Source: Burkholderiales bacterium (GTDB lineage Bacteria; Pseudomonadota; Gammaproteobacteria; Burkholderiales; Burkholderiaceae_C). From it: DNA of 64,000 nucleotides. Shown piece by piece: positions 1 to 10,231 of the stretch. The notes beneath the pieces were generated by a model. The model was given only the letters and a program-made list of their open reading frames with translations, searched no databases and was not told where the DNA came from. The position numbers were made by a program, and so were the translations under genes. Where the stretch lies: NCBI GenBank assembly GCA_028868825.1, contig JAGWTU010000006.1:62001-126000 (forward strand). The letters are read 5' to 3'. Position 1 is the stretch's first letter; every line of letters begins with the position of its first letter.

Positions 1-1
1 G

Positions 2-901
2 AACGCGGTGACCGGCGGATTCAGCACCGGCGCCGGCGGCTGCATCGCGCAATTGAACGTGAACGCGAACGCCACCGTCCAGCGCGCCGGCACCTACAGC
101 ACGGCGGCGACGCTGCGCGGACCCGACGGCCACACGCTGGTCAAGCGTACGAACAATCTGCTGGCGTCGCCGGGCACCTTCGACGCCACGGTCGCCTTCA
201 CGAGCAGGGAGGTGCGCAGCCATTTCGTCCAGGGCGGCGCGTTCACGATCGATCCGCTGGAGGTCGTCTCCGTGGCGAACGACATCTCGATGCTCGAGGT
301 GCGCAGCCATTCGGCCTATATCTTCCCGAATTTCGCGCTCGCGCAATTCTGCGTCGACCCGATCGAGGTCGGCCTGTCGGCATCGGTAGTGCCGGTGCTG
401 CGCGCGCCCTTCATCGGCCAGCTCAATTTCGCGCTGCCGATCAGCGTCACGGCATCCGGCAACTACCAGATCTCGTTCAAGATCACCGACGCGCTCGGCC
501 AGCAGGTCGGCCAGTTCGCGGTCAACCAGTTCCTGTCGGCGGGCAATGTCAACACCATCGCCGCGCAGGTGCCGGCCGCGATGCTGCAGGTCTCCGACGG
601 TCCGTTCAACGTCGAGTCGGTGCTGGTGGTCGGGGCGGGGAATTCGGCGCAGGCCTCGCGGGTTCCCGTGGCCGCCAGCGGCTATTCCCGCTGGCAGTTC
701 TTCCCGACGATCACCGGCGACCTCAACGGCGACGGCAGCGTCGATGCCGCCGACCGCGACATCCTGCTGTCGTTCCGCAATGCGCAGCCGATGGTGCCGG
801 GCGACCGCCGCGATCTCAACGGCGACGGCAAGATCGACCTGCTCGACGCGCGGCTGATCGTGCTGCGCGCCTGCAAGAGCCCGAACTGCCCGCGCAACTG
901 A
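2..901 (+). CDS. Secreted protein with C-terminal dockerin-type calcium-binding repeats (5' partial)
   Basis: The reading frame is open to the left edge, so the N-terminus lies outside the window; a GTG at 8 is internal rather than a convincing start. The visible 299 residues are mostly Gly/Ala/Thr-rich beta-type sequence without a recognisable catalytic motif. The last 60 residues carry two EF-like repeats, DLNGDGSVDAADRDILL and DLNGDGKIDLLDARLIV (about residues 238 and 269 counted from the GTG), the DxNxDGxxDxxD pattern of type I dockerin. In non-cellulosomal bacteria such repeats usually form a C-terminal calcium-binding tail of large secreted or surface proteins. It is convergent with the next gene, stop to stop within 20 bases. 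The function of the main body is unknown. Confidence 0.75.
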   Translation, partial: NAVTGGFSTGAGGCIAQLNVNANATVQRAGTYSTAATLRGPDGHTLVKRTNNLLASPGTFDATVAFTSREVRSHFVQGGAFTIDPLEVVSVANDISMLEVRSHSAYIFPNFALAQFCVDPIEVGLSASVVPVLRAPFIGQLNFALPISVTASGNYQISFKITDALGQQVGQFAVNQFLSAGNVNTIAAQVPAAMLQVSDGPFNVESVLVVGAGNSAQASRVPVAASGYSRWQFFPTITGDLNGDGSVDAADRDILLSFRNAQPMVPGDRRDLNGDGKIDLLDARLIVLRACKSPNCPRN

Positions 902-917
902 TCGATGCGGCCCGCGC

Positions 918-2096
918 TCAGCGGCAGAGCGCGGCGCCGTCGATCGGGTGGTCGGCCAGGGTGAGGTCCTCGATGTCGGCCAGCAGTTTGTAGCCCTGCT
1001 CGTCGATGCGCAGCAGCGTCACCCGCGCCAGTCGCGCCGGCGCGCCGGCGGCGCGCCATTTCTCGGCGCTGACGACGACATCGATGGTGCCATGGCCGGC
1101 GGCCAGCGGCGCCGAGCCGCTGGCGCGCGGCGCCACCGGCGCGCCGGCGAGCAGCAGCAGATTGCAGACGTAGTTGCCGGGCTCGGCGACATCGACGTCG
1201 AAGCGGAATCGCAGCCCGCGGGCACAACCGTTCGAAGTTGCACCGTCGGGCTGCACCGAGGCCAGCCGCAACGCGCCGCCGCGGCGCCCGACGTTCAGCT
1301 CGATCGAGGCGCTGCGCGTCGTCAGCCGCGGCGCCTGGCCGAAGACCTGGCTCGCCTGCAGCCGGTAGACACCAGGCTGCGGCAACGCCAGCCTGGCGAT
1401 ATAGGCGCCCGGTTCGCTGCTCACGGCGATGCCCTCGGGGGACCGCGCGTTCTCCAGCGCCTGCACATGCCCGGTCGTCGCGCCGCGTGCATCGGCCCAG
1501 CTCAACACGATGGCCTTCAGGCCCCGCAATTCGACACCGTAGTCCAGTGGTCGCAGCGTGACGAGCAGCGTCTGGCCCGCGGCCACTTCGGTCGCGCTGG
1601 CCTGCATCAGCAGTTCATAGCGCGGCAGCACCTGCCAGGCGAGCCGCAACTGGCCGGCACCCGCGCGCGCCGGAGCGCGCTCGATCAGCAGGGTCCAGCG
1701 ACCCGCGGCGGCGTTGCGGATCTCGGGCAGCACGATCGCGTCGCCCCAGTCGGGACGCCCGGTCTGGTCGCGCGGCGTCCAGCCGAGGTCGACCGGCGTG
1801 CGCCGCCACAGCTGCCGCTGCGCGGGGTCGATCAGCGCGATCGTGTCGATCGCCGCGGTGCTGCGCAGCGCGCCGAACACGACGCGGTTCTCGCCGCGCG
1901 TTTCGCCGTCGGTGCGGACCTCGAACGGCAGGCCATGGCTGGGCAACGCCGGCAGCCGCGCCTGCAGCAGCTGCGTCGCCGGGCCAGCCACGGCCTGGGC
2001 GCGTGCCGCCGCCCAGGGACCGGCGGCCGCACCCACGGCGATGCGCAGCAGCACGCGCCGCGGCGTCGAGATCGATTCGGAATCGGGACGGGTCAT
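918..2096 (-). CDS. Exported protein of unknown function
   Basis: This encodes 392 residues. The N-terminus has a twin-arginine (PRRVLLRIAV) followed by a short Ala-rich hydrophobic stretch ending near AARAQA, so it is probably exported by Sec or Tat. The rest looks like two or three beta-sandwich segments (residues about 45-180 and 185-275) and a C-terminal domain with a single CARG motif; I see no enzyme motif. Its stop faces the stop of the dockerin protein, and it begins 33 bases after the SRPBCC gene on the same strand, so it may be the last gene of that transcription unit. No family is assigned. Confidence 0.6.
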   Translation of the reverse strand: MTRPDSESISTPRRVLLRIAVGAAAGPWAAARAQAVAGPATQLLQARLPALPSHGLPFEVRTDGETRGENRVVFGALRSTAAIDTIALIDPAQRQLWRRTPVDLGWTPRDQTGRPDWGDAIVLPEIRNAAAGRWTLLIERAPARAGAGQLRLAWQVLPRYELLMQASATEVAAGQTLLVTLRPLDYGVELRGLKAIVLSWADARGATTGHVQALENARSPEGIAVSSEPGAYIARLALPQPGVYRLQASQVFGQAPRLTTRSASIELNVGRRGGALRLASVQPDGATSNGCARGLRFRFDVDVAEPGNYVCNLLLLAGAPVAPRASGSAPLAAGHGTIDVVVSAEKWRAAGAPARLARVTLLRIDEQGYKLLADIEDLTLADHPIDGAALCR

Positions 2097-2129
2097 CGCC
2101 TTGCGGCCTGGCCATGGCGCCCCGGGCCG

Positions 2130-2600
2130 CTACGCCTCGCCGCCGAATTCGGCAATCAGGTTGTCGATGTATTTCTCGACGAGCTTCTCGAATTCGCCGC
2201 GCACGACCGGCACGACGACCATCTTCATCAGCCCCGGCAGCGGCACTTCCACCGTGCCCTTGACCTTGAACTGCAGCGCCGTCGAGGTCTTGCCGTCGGC
2301 CACCTTCCAGCTGCCCGAGACGCGCGCGTTGCCCTCGCCGTCGACCGGCGTCCAGACGACCGAGCCCTTGGCGCGGTTCGAGACATAGCGGCTGGCGTAG
2401 ACGGTCTGGATATGGACCTGCGGCGTGCCGACCTTGGCCATCTCCCAGCGGTAGGCGCCGTCGCCGAGGTCGGTCAGGCGATCGAGCTTGGGAAAGAAGC
2501 TCGCCGAGCGCGGTACGTCGCTGACGAGGTCGAAGACCTCCTTGAATTTCGCCTTCACGGCGAATTCGTAACCCAGATCGATGTCGACGGTGACGGCCAT
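2130..2600 (-). CDS. SRPBCC (START-like) family protein
   Basis: The 156-residue product has the length and pattern of the SRPBCC/polyketide-cyclase fold: an N-terminal strand and helix (VKAKFKEVFDLVSDVP), a central run of strands including TVYASRYVSNRAKGSVVWTPVDG, and a long C-terminal helix. Such proteins bind hydrophobic ligands. The start at 2600 is chosen because GAAGGAGA lies just upstream; a longer open frame exists but has no such signal. It sits 23 bases downstream of the wax ester synthase/DGAT gene on the same strand, so a role with lipid ligands is plausible but only inferred from context. Confidence 0.75.
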   Translation of the reverse strand: MAVTVDIDLGYEFAVKAKFKEVFDLVSDVPRSASFFPKLDRLTDLGDGAYRWEMAKVGTPQVHIQTVYASRYVSNRAKGSVVWTPVDGEGNARVSGSWKVADGKTSTALQFKVKGTVEVPLPGLMKMVVVPVVRGEFEKLVEKYIDNLIAEFGGEA

Positions 2601-2623
2601 GGCGCTCTCCTTCTCGTTCTCGG

Positions 2624-3985
2624 TTAGGCCTGGCCCGGCCAGGGCAGCATCAGGCACAGATACAGCAGTTGTTCGAATTCGGGCTCGAAGCGGTCGATGA
2701 TCGATTGCGGATCGGGGCACAGCGCGCTATCGGTGATGAGTCCGAACTGCACGCCGCCGCCGTAGCTCAGGATGCTGACGCCGACGCCGATCGCGCCCGA
2801 CGCCGGCACCCAGAACAGGCTCTGGCGCATCGTCGACCCGCAAAGCCGCAGCGGCTCGACGGGGCCCGGGACGTTCGTCATCACCGCCGTCGTCTTCTTC
2901 GAGAACAGGTTCAGCACGAAGTCCTGCGCCGGCTTGACGAGCAGCCCGCTGACCGCCAGCACGGCGTACGAAAGCAGCGGCTGGTAGCTGCCCTTGAGCT
3001 CGCCCATGCGCCGGCGCACCGCCTGCAGCCGCGCCAGCGGATGCGCGACGCCCACCGGCAGCACCACCGGCGCCAGGCCGAAGTGGTTGCCGAGCTGCCA
3101 GGCCTGCTCGAGCGGGCGCAGGTTCACCGGCACCATGGCGCGGACCTCCTGGCCCGCGGGGTCCTCGCCGCGTTGCTTCAGGTAGTCGCCGATGGCGCCG
3201 GCGACGCAGGTCAGCAGCAGGTCGTTGATCGTGCAGCTGAGGCCGCGCGAGACGGCCTTGACGCGGTCCAGCGGCAGCGGCTCGCCCCAGGCGACGACCT
3301 TGCGGCCGGCCGGCGCGCCCTTGAGCAGCGTCGGCGAATCGTCGCTCATCAGCAGCAGCGCCGCGGCGTCGGCCGCGAGGTGCACGCCGGCGCGGGCGAG
3401 GTCGCTCGCCCCGCCGGCCAGCGCCTTGGCGGCGAGGTCGCCCACGGGCCGCACGATCTCGTCGGCGAGCCAGTCCTCGGCGTCGCGCGTGCGGCGGCGC
3501 CGGCGCGGCGGCTCGCTGCCGCCGTCGGTGATCGAGTGCATCACCGAGATCAGTGCGATGCCGTCGCCGATGCAATGGTGGATGCGCGCGATGAGCGCGC
3601 TGCCGCCCTCGTAATGCTCGACGAGGTGGAACTGCCACAGCGGGTGTTGCGGATCCAGCGGCGTCGTCGCGAGTTCGCCGCACAGCCGCTGCAGCGCCTG
3701 GCGCTCGGTCTCGCCGCGGCGGCGGTGCAGCGGCGTCGCGGGGACCTGGTGCTCGATCGAGAATTCGGGATCCGGGATCCAGCTCGCGCCGATCGCGTCG
3801 TGCTCGACACGGCAGCGAAAGCGCGGGTATTTCAGCAGCTTGTCGGCGATGCGCTCGCGCAGCGCCGCGAGCGTGACGGCCGGGCGCAGCAGCCAGACGC
3901 CGACGATCATCATCAGGTTGACGTCGTTGTCCATGCGCAGCCAGGCCGTGTCCACGCGGGACATGCGCTCACCGGCTGCATTCAT
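2624..3985 (-). CDS. Wax ester synthase/acyl-CoA:diacylglycerol acyltransferase (WS/DGAT)
   Basis: The 453-residue product matches the bacterial WS/DGAT family in length and layout. The acyltransferase motif HHxxxDG is present as HHCIGDG at residues 136-142, in the condensation-domain-like N-terminal half. The C-terminal half contains NVPGP, a segment typical of the family. These enzymes join acyl-CoA to fatty alcohols or diacylglycerol at the inner membrane or lipid droplet surface. The start at 3985 is preceded by AGGAG with six-base spacing. It is divergent from an acyl-CoA-binding protein gene and followed by an SRPBCC gene. A fatty acyl-CoA reductase-like gene at 41.8 kb could supply the alcohol. 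Confidence 0.9.
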   Translation of the reverse strand: MNAAGERMSRVDTAWLRMDNDVNLMMIVGVWLLRPAVTLAALRERIADKLLKYPRFRCRVEHDAIGASWIPDPEFSIEHQVPATPLHRRRGETERQALQRLCGELATTPLDPQHPLWQFHLVEHYEGGSALIARIHHCIGDGIALISVMHSITDGGSEPPRRRRRTRDAEDWLADEIVRPVGDLAAKALAGGASDLARAGVHLAADAAALLLMSDDSPTLLKGAPAGRKVVAWGEPLPLDRVKAVSRGLSCTINDLLLTCVAGAIGDYLKQRGEDPAGQEVRAMVPVNLRPLEQAWQLGNHFGLAPVVLPVGVAHPLARLQAVRRRMGELKGSYQPLLSYAVLAVSGLLVKPAQDFVLNLFSKKTTAVMTNVPGPVEPLRLCGSTMRQSLFWVPASGAIGVGVSILSYGGGVQFGLITDSALCPDPQSIIDRFEPEFEQLLYLCLMLPWPGQA

Positions 3986-4005
3986 CGAAGACTCCTGTTG
4001 GATGG

Positions 4006-4045
4006 GTGGGACCCACGATGCTGGTTAACATTCGCCCCGTCAACC
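4006..4045. promoter_or_regulatory. Inverted repeats between the WS/DGAT and acyl-CoA-binding protein genes
   Basis: The 89-base divergent spacer holds GTGGG-A-CCCAC (4006-4016) and a near-perfect dyad GGTTAAC-N9-GTCAACC (4023-4045). Their position between two divergently transcribed lipid genes fits an operator or promoter pair. No regulator can be named from the sequence. Confidence 0.35.
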
Positions 4046-4074
4046 GCGGATTTTCACCCACCCAGGAGCAGGCG

Positions 4075-4323
4075 ATGAGCAGCACCGCATTCGAAGCCGC
4101 CGTGGCGGCGAGCAAGCAACTCCCCGAAAAGCCGGACAACATGACCCTGCTCAGGATCTACGCGCTCTACAAGCAGGCCACCGAGGGCGACACCCAGGGC
4201 AAGCGCCCCGGTTTCGGCGACCTCGTCGGCCGCGCCAAGCACGACGCCTGGGCGGCGCTGGCCGGCAAGAGCAGCGAGGACGCGATGCGGGAATATGTCG
4301 AACTGATCGAGTCGCTGAAGTAG
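4075..4323 (+). CDS. Acyl-CoA-binding protein (ACBP)
   Basis: An 82-residue protein matching the four-helix ACBP family (usually 80-90 residues). It contains the family signature around YALYKQATEGDTQGKRPG and the downstream AKHDAWAALAGKSSEDAMREY, which carry the conserved Tyr, Lys and Trp residues that hold the CoA moiety. ACBPs buffer and deliver long-chain acyl-CoA in the cytosol. The start at 4075 follows CAGGAG; an upstream in-frame ATG at 4006 lacks one. It is divergent from WS/DGAT, which uses acyl-CoA, so the pair probably works in one lipid pathway (inferred). The next gene begins right after its stop codon. Confidence 0.92.
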   Translation: MSSTAFEAAVAASKQLPEKPDNMTLLRIYALYKQATEGDTQGKRPGFGDLVGRAKHDAWAALAGKSSEDAMREYVELIESLK

Positions 4324-4344
4324 GTGGGCGCGCCAGCCAACTCG

Positions 4345-5493
4345 ATGACCGCCGATCGTCCGAACCGCCGCCGCGCGGTCACCCGGCTGGCGCTCGGCAC
4401 CACCGCGCTGCTCGCGCGACCGGCGACGGCGCAAGCCGAATCGCGCATCCTGCTCGGTGCCTCCTGCCCGCTCACCGGCCCCAGCGCCCAGTTGGGCATC
4501 CAGTTCAACCGCGGCGCGCGGCTGTATTTCGACCACGTCAACGCCGCCGGCGGCGTGGGTGGCCAGGCGATCGAGCTGAAGACGCTCGACGACGGCTACG
4601 AGCCCGACCGCTGCAAGGCCAACACCGAGGCGCTGATCCAGCGCGAGCGGGTGTTCGCGCTGTTCGGCTATGTCGGCACGCCGACCTCGATCGCGGCGCT
4701 GCCGCTGGCGCTCGAGGCCGGCGTGCCGTTCTTCGCGCCGTTCACCGGCGCCGAGGCGCTGCGCGAGCCGCTGCACCGCACCGTCTTCCATGTCCGCGCC
4801 TCGTACTACGACGAGACGGCGCTGATCGTGCGCCAGCTCACCGGGCTGGGGCTCAGGCGCATCGCGGTGTTCCGCCAGAACGACAGCTACGGCCAGGCCG
4901 GTCTCGACGGCGTGCAGCGCGCGCTCGCGCCGCTGGGGCTCAAGCCGGTGGCCGTCGGGCTCGTCGAGCGCAACAGCATCGACGTCGCGGCCGCCGTGCG
5001 GGCCATCGTGCCGCTGCGCCCCGATGCGGTCGTCCAGATCAGCGCCTACAAGAGCTGCGCCGCCTTCATCCGCCAGGCGCGCACCGCCGGCTACGGCGGC
5101 ACGTTCTACAACGTCTCCTTCGTCGGCACGCAGGCACTGGCCGACGAACTCGGCCGCGACGGCCTGGGCGTCGTCGTCAGCCAGGTGATGCCGTTCCCCT
5201 TCAGCACCGCGCTGCCGATCACGCGCGAATACCTCGACGCCGTGCAGCGCGCCGGCGGCGACGCGCGCGCGAACTATTCGAGCATCGAGGGCTACATCGA
5301 CGCCAAGGTGTTCGTCGAGGGCCTGCGCCGCGCCGGCGCGCGGCCGACGCGCGAGGCGCTGGTCGCCGCGCTCGAGGGGCTGGGGCGCTACGACGCCGGC
5401 GGCTATGTCGTCAACTTCGGCCCGCGCAACCACCGCGGGTCGAATTTCGTCGAACTCTCGCTGCTGACGGGCGACGGCAAGGTGCGCGTCTAG
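4345..5493 (+). CDS. ABC transporter substrate-binding protein, branched-chain amino acid/amide type
   Basis: The 382-residue product is a periplasmic binding protein of the LivK/Peripla_BP_6 family: after an export signal with RRR followed by a short hydrophobic stretch (NRRRAVTRLALGTTALLA) it begins with ILLGASCPLTGPSAQLG and continues through FALFGYVGTPTS and the typical RQNDSYGQAGLDG. The family binds amino acids, amides or small aromatic compounds. No permease or ATPase gene is next to it, so it is an orphan binding component. ATG at 4345 is preferred; a GTG at 4324 abutting the ACBP stop is the alternative. The ligand cannot be told. Confidence 0.82.
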   Translation: MTADRPNRRRAVTRLALGTTALLARPATAQAESRILLGASCPLTGPSAQLGIQFNRGARLYFDHVNAAGGVGGQAIELKTLDDGYEPDRCKANTEALIQRERVFALFGYVGTPTSIAALPLALEAGVPFFAPFTGAEALREPLHRTVFHVRASYYDETALIVRQLTGLGLRRIAVFRQNDSYGQAGLDGVQRALAPLGLKPVAVGLVERNSIDVAAAVRAIVPLRPDAVVQISAYKSCAAFIRQARTAGYGGTFYNVSFVGTQALADELGRDGLGVVVSQVMPFPFSTALPITREYLDAVQRAGGDARANYSSIEGYIDAKVFVEGLRRAGARPTREALVAALEGLGRYDAGGYVVNFGPRNHRGSNFVELSLLTGDGKVRV

Positions 5494-5501
5494 CTGGCCT
5501 G

Positions 5502-5966
5502 TCAGTAGCTGCCCTTGATCACGAAGTACGAACCGCGGATCGTCCCCGCCAGCTTCGATTTCTGACGCGCGAACTTGAATCGCGACGCGAGCTCCTCGGG
5601 AATTTCCATGCCGTCGGACAGCTTGAAGCCGACCGCCCGCTTGCCCGCATCATCCAGTGTGTAAAGCACGTTGATCGACAGGCCGCTCTCGTAGAAGACA
5701 TAGGCCCAGCGGATGTTCTCGACCTGGAACATCGTCGCCTCGAGCGGACGCGAGGCGATGACGATGCCGCGTTCCTGCTTCAGGATGCGATGCACGTAAT
5801 CGATCGTCTCCATCGACTCGCCGGCCGCCTGCACCGTGAAGTCGTGGTCGTACTTGTTCTTGAAATAGCGGGCCTCGTTGGCCCGCAGGCCGGCCAGCGC
5901 CTGCGCGACCGGCGACGACTCGACGCCGGTCGTCGAGACGTTCCGAAAGTCAACGAGATAGGGCAT
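5502..5966 (-). CDS. Conserved-looking protein of unknown function
   Basis: A 154-residue protein with a good ribosome binding site (CGGAGG) before ATG 5966. It starts MPYLVDFRNVST, has a charged central helix-rich part (residues about 25-65) and a strand-rich C-terminal half ending in KGSY. There is no signal peptide, membrane segment or known motif. Balanced composition and codon use like its neighbours suggest a real gene. It is the most downstream same-strand gene after the VOC gene (67-base gap) and is convergent with the binding-protein gene. Confidence 0.6.
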   Translation of the reverse strand: MPYLVDFRNVSTTGVESSPVAQALAGLRANEARYFKNKYDHDFTVQAAGESMETIDYVHRILKQERGIVIASRPLEATMFQVENIRWAYVFYESGLSINVLYTLDDAGKRAVGFKLSDGMEIPEELASRFKFARQKSKLAGTIRGSYFVIKGSY

Positions 5967-6033
5967 GAGGCGCCTCCGAACGCTTGCGACGCGGACCGTC
6001 GACCCAAGCCCGAGTCGATGCGAGCACGGCCTG

Positions 6034-6423
6034 CTAGGGTCGATGCAAGGCGCAGAGCTTGTTGCCGTCCGGGTCGCGGACATAGGCCAGGAACATCGCG
6101 CCGAGACTGCCCTCGCGCAGCCCCGGCGGGCCCTCGATCGAGGTCCCGCCATGGGCCACGGCGACATCGTGAAAGCGTTGCACCTGCTCTGGCGATTGGC
6201 ACTTGAAGCCTATCGTCCCGCCGTTGGCGCAGCTGGCCGATTCGCGGTTGATCGGCTCGGTGACGCCGAACGAGGAGCCGTCGTGGCGGTAGAACAGGCG
6301 GGTCTGGCCCGTGCTGTTCTGGTTGCGCACCGGCTCCCCGGCCCCGAGTACGCCGAGCACGGCGTCATAGAACCGTTTGGACCGTTCGATGTCGTTCGAA
6401 CCGATCATGACATGGCTGAACAT
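6034..6423 (-). CDS. VOC (glyoxalase/dioxygenase superfamily) protein
   Basis: A 129-residue protein of the size of a single-chain VOC enzyme with two beta-alpha-beta-beta-beta modules. It starts MFSHVMIGSNDIERSKRFYDAVL, the classic VOC N-terminal strand and helix with a metal-ligand His, and ends with FLAYVRDPDGNKLCALHRP, the second module with the usual RDPDGN turn. Members are lyases, dioxygenases or antibiotic-binding proteins; the substrate cannot be assigned. The start is fixed at 6423 because the family begins there; upstream codons form no plausible domain. It lies 94 bases beyond cbbY on the same strand. Confidence 0.85.
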   Translation of the reverse strand: MFSHVMIGSNDIERSKRFYDAVLGVLGAGEPVRNQNSTGQTRLFYRHDGSSFGVTEPINRESASCANGGTIGFKCQSPEQVQRFHDVAVAHGGTSIEGPPGLREGSLGAMFLAYVRDPDGNKLCALHRP

Positions 6424-6517
6424 GCGCAAGCACTCCTGGGCCGGACAGCGCCGGCGACCTGCCGATTGTGTGGCAAGTCGCGAGAGGGGCGGCCCGGAAC
6501 GGGCCACGCGAGGGCCA

Positions 6518-7293
6518 TCAGCCGAATTGCGACACCGATTCGCGCGCCGCGCACCAGCCCTCGATGTCGGCCAGCGTGACGCGGCCGGCGGCAGCACCGG
6601 CCAGCCCGGGCCGCCAGCCGCGCCGCTCGTCGAGGCCGGGGCCGATCGCCACCGCGCCCTCGATCGTCGCGTCGCGGAAATAGACGCTCAGCGGCACGAC
6701 GACCGGGATCTCGGCGGCGCAGGCGGCGGCGACACCGCCGGGCGAATCCTCGATCGCCACCGTTTCCTGCGCGGGCAGGCCGAGCGCCTTCAGCGTCAGT
6801 CGATAGACCTCGGGGTCGGGTTTCTTGGCCTGCACGTCCTCACCGCAGACGACGGCCGCGAAACGCTGCTGCCAGCGCTGGCCGAAATGCACCGTCATCA
6901 GCGCGTCGACATTGACGCGGCTCGTCGTCGTCGCGATCGCGAGCCGCAGGCCGGCGTCCTCGGCATCGTCGATGAGCTCGCGCACGCCGCCGCGCAGCGG
7001 CAGCCGCGCCTCGCGCACGAGCTCGCCGTAGCGCCGGTTCTTCACCGCGTGCAGCTCGCGCGCCAGCGCCTCGCGCTCGCCGGCGGTGGGCGGCGCATCG
7101 CCGCGCGTCGTCATGTCGTGCAGCAGGCGCTCGCGGCCGCCGGTGATGCGCAGCAGCTCGCCGTAGCGCGCCTCGTCCCAGCGCCAGGGCAGCGCGAGCG
7201 ACTCGAAGGCCTGGTTGAAGGCGACGCGGTGGCCGTCGCGCTCGGTCTCGGCCAGCGTGCCGTCGACATCCCACAGCAGCGCGCGCAGCCGGC

Positions 7294-7297
<4 letters not shown>
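6518..7297 (-). CDS. cbbY: HAD-family phosphatase CbbY
   Basis: The 259-residue product is a HAD hydrolase with motif I DVDGTLAE (nucleophile and acid Asp, residues 10-17), motif II ATTT, and motifs III/IV around KKPDPEVY and AIEDSPGG. The sequence DGTLAETE...AFNQAF is characteristic of CbbY, which removes the RuBisCO inhibitor xylulose-1,5-bisphosphate. Its ATG overlaps the cbbT stop as ATGA, so it is translationally coupled and is the last gene of the Calvin-cycle operon. A phosphoglycolate phosphatase role is the alternative, but the operon position and cap region favour CbbY. Confidence 0.88.
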
Positions 7298-9320
<2,023 letters not shown>

Positions 9321-9321
<1 letters not shown>

Positions 9322-10205
9322 CACAGCGCTCCCAGGGCGCGCTTGCGGCGCTCCATCATGCGCCAGATGAAGGGCGTGAAGATCAGCTGCATCGCCAGTT
9401 CCATCTTGCCGCCCGGCACGACGATGGTGTTGGCACGCGACATGAACGAGTCGTTGATCATGTTCAGCAGATAAGGGAAGTCGATGCCCTTGGGATTGGC
9501 GAAACGGATGACGACGAAGCTCTCGTCGGGCGCCGGGATGTCGCGCGCGATGAACGGGTTGCTCGTGTCGACGCAGGGCACGCGCTGGAAATTCACATGC
9601 GTGTGCGTGAACTGCGGGCAGATGTAGTTCACGTAATCGGGCATGCGGCGCAGGATCGTGTCGGTGACGGCCTCGGTGCTGTAGCCGCGCTGCTTCTTGT
9701 CGCGCGAGATCTTCTGGATCCACTCGAGGTTGATCACCGGCACGACGCCGATGAGCAGATCGGGGTGCCGCGCGATGTCGACCTCGGGCGTGACGACGGC
9801 GCCGTGCAGTCCTTCGTAGAACAGCAGATCGGTGTCGGCCGGCACGGCCTCCCAGGGCGTGAAGGTGCCCGGGTTCTGCTTGTACGGCGCGGCCTCGTCG
9901 GCGTCGTGCAGGTATTTGCGGCGCCGGCCGGTGCCGCATTCGCCGTAGCTGCGGAACAGCTGCTCGAGTTCGGAGAACAGGTTGTTCTCGGGACCGAAAT
10001 GGCTGAAGTGATGGTCGCCCGCGCGCTCGGCCTCGGCCAGGCGGGACTTCATCTCCAGGCGGTCGTAGCGGTGGAAGCTGTCGCCCTCGATCACCGCGGC
10101 GCGCACGCCGTCGCGGCGGAAGATGGCCTCGAAGGTGCGCGTGACCGAGGTCGTACCGGCGCCCGAGCTGCCGGTGATGGCGATGATGGGATGGCGTTCT
10201 GACAT
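9321..10205 (-). CDS. cbbP: Phosphoribulokinase
   Basis: A 294-residue class I (proteobacterial) phosphoribulokinase: P-loop [10 protein letters not shown] at residues 12-21, then [21 protein letters not shown] and the YEGLHGA segment typical of the enzyme. It phosphorylates ribulose-5-phosphate to the RuBisCO substrate ribulose-1,5-bisphosphate and is, with RuBisCO, diagnostic for the Calvin cycle. The start at 10205 begins [14 protein letters not shown] as expected for the family; longer upstream frames are out of family. It lies 26 bases downstream of cbbF and overlaps cbbT by one base. Confidence 0.96.
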
Positions 10206-10231
10206 GGCTGGCTTTCGTTGCTCTGGATCGA

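Noticed and set aside
948..2627. Plus-strand frame of about 560 codons antisense to the exported protein and the SRPBCC gene
   Set aside because: Low-complexity Arg/Ala/Gln/His composition with no motif; the minus-strand genes have start signals and family patterns.
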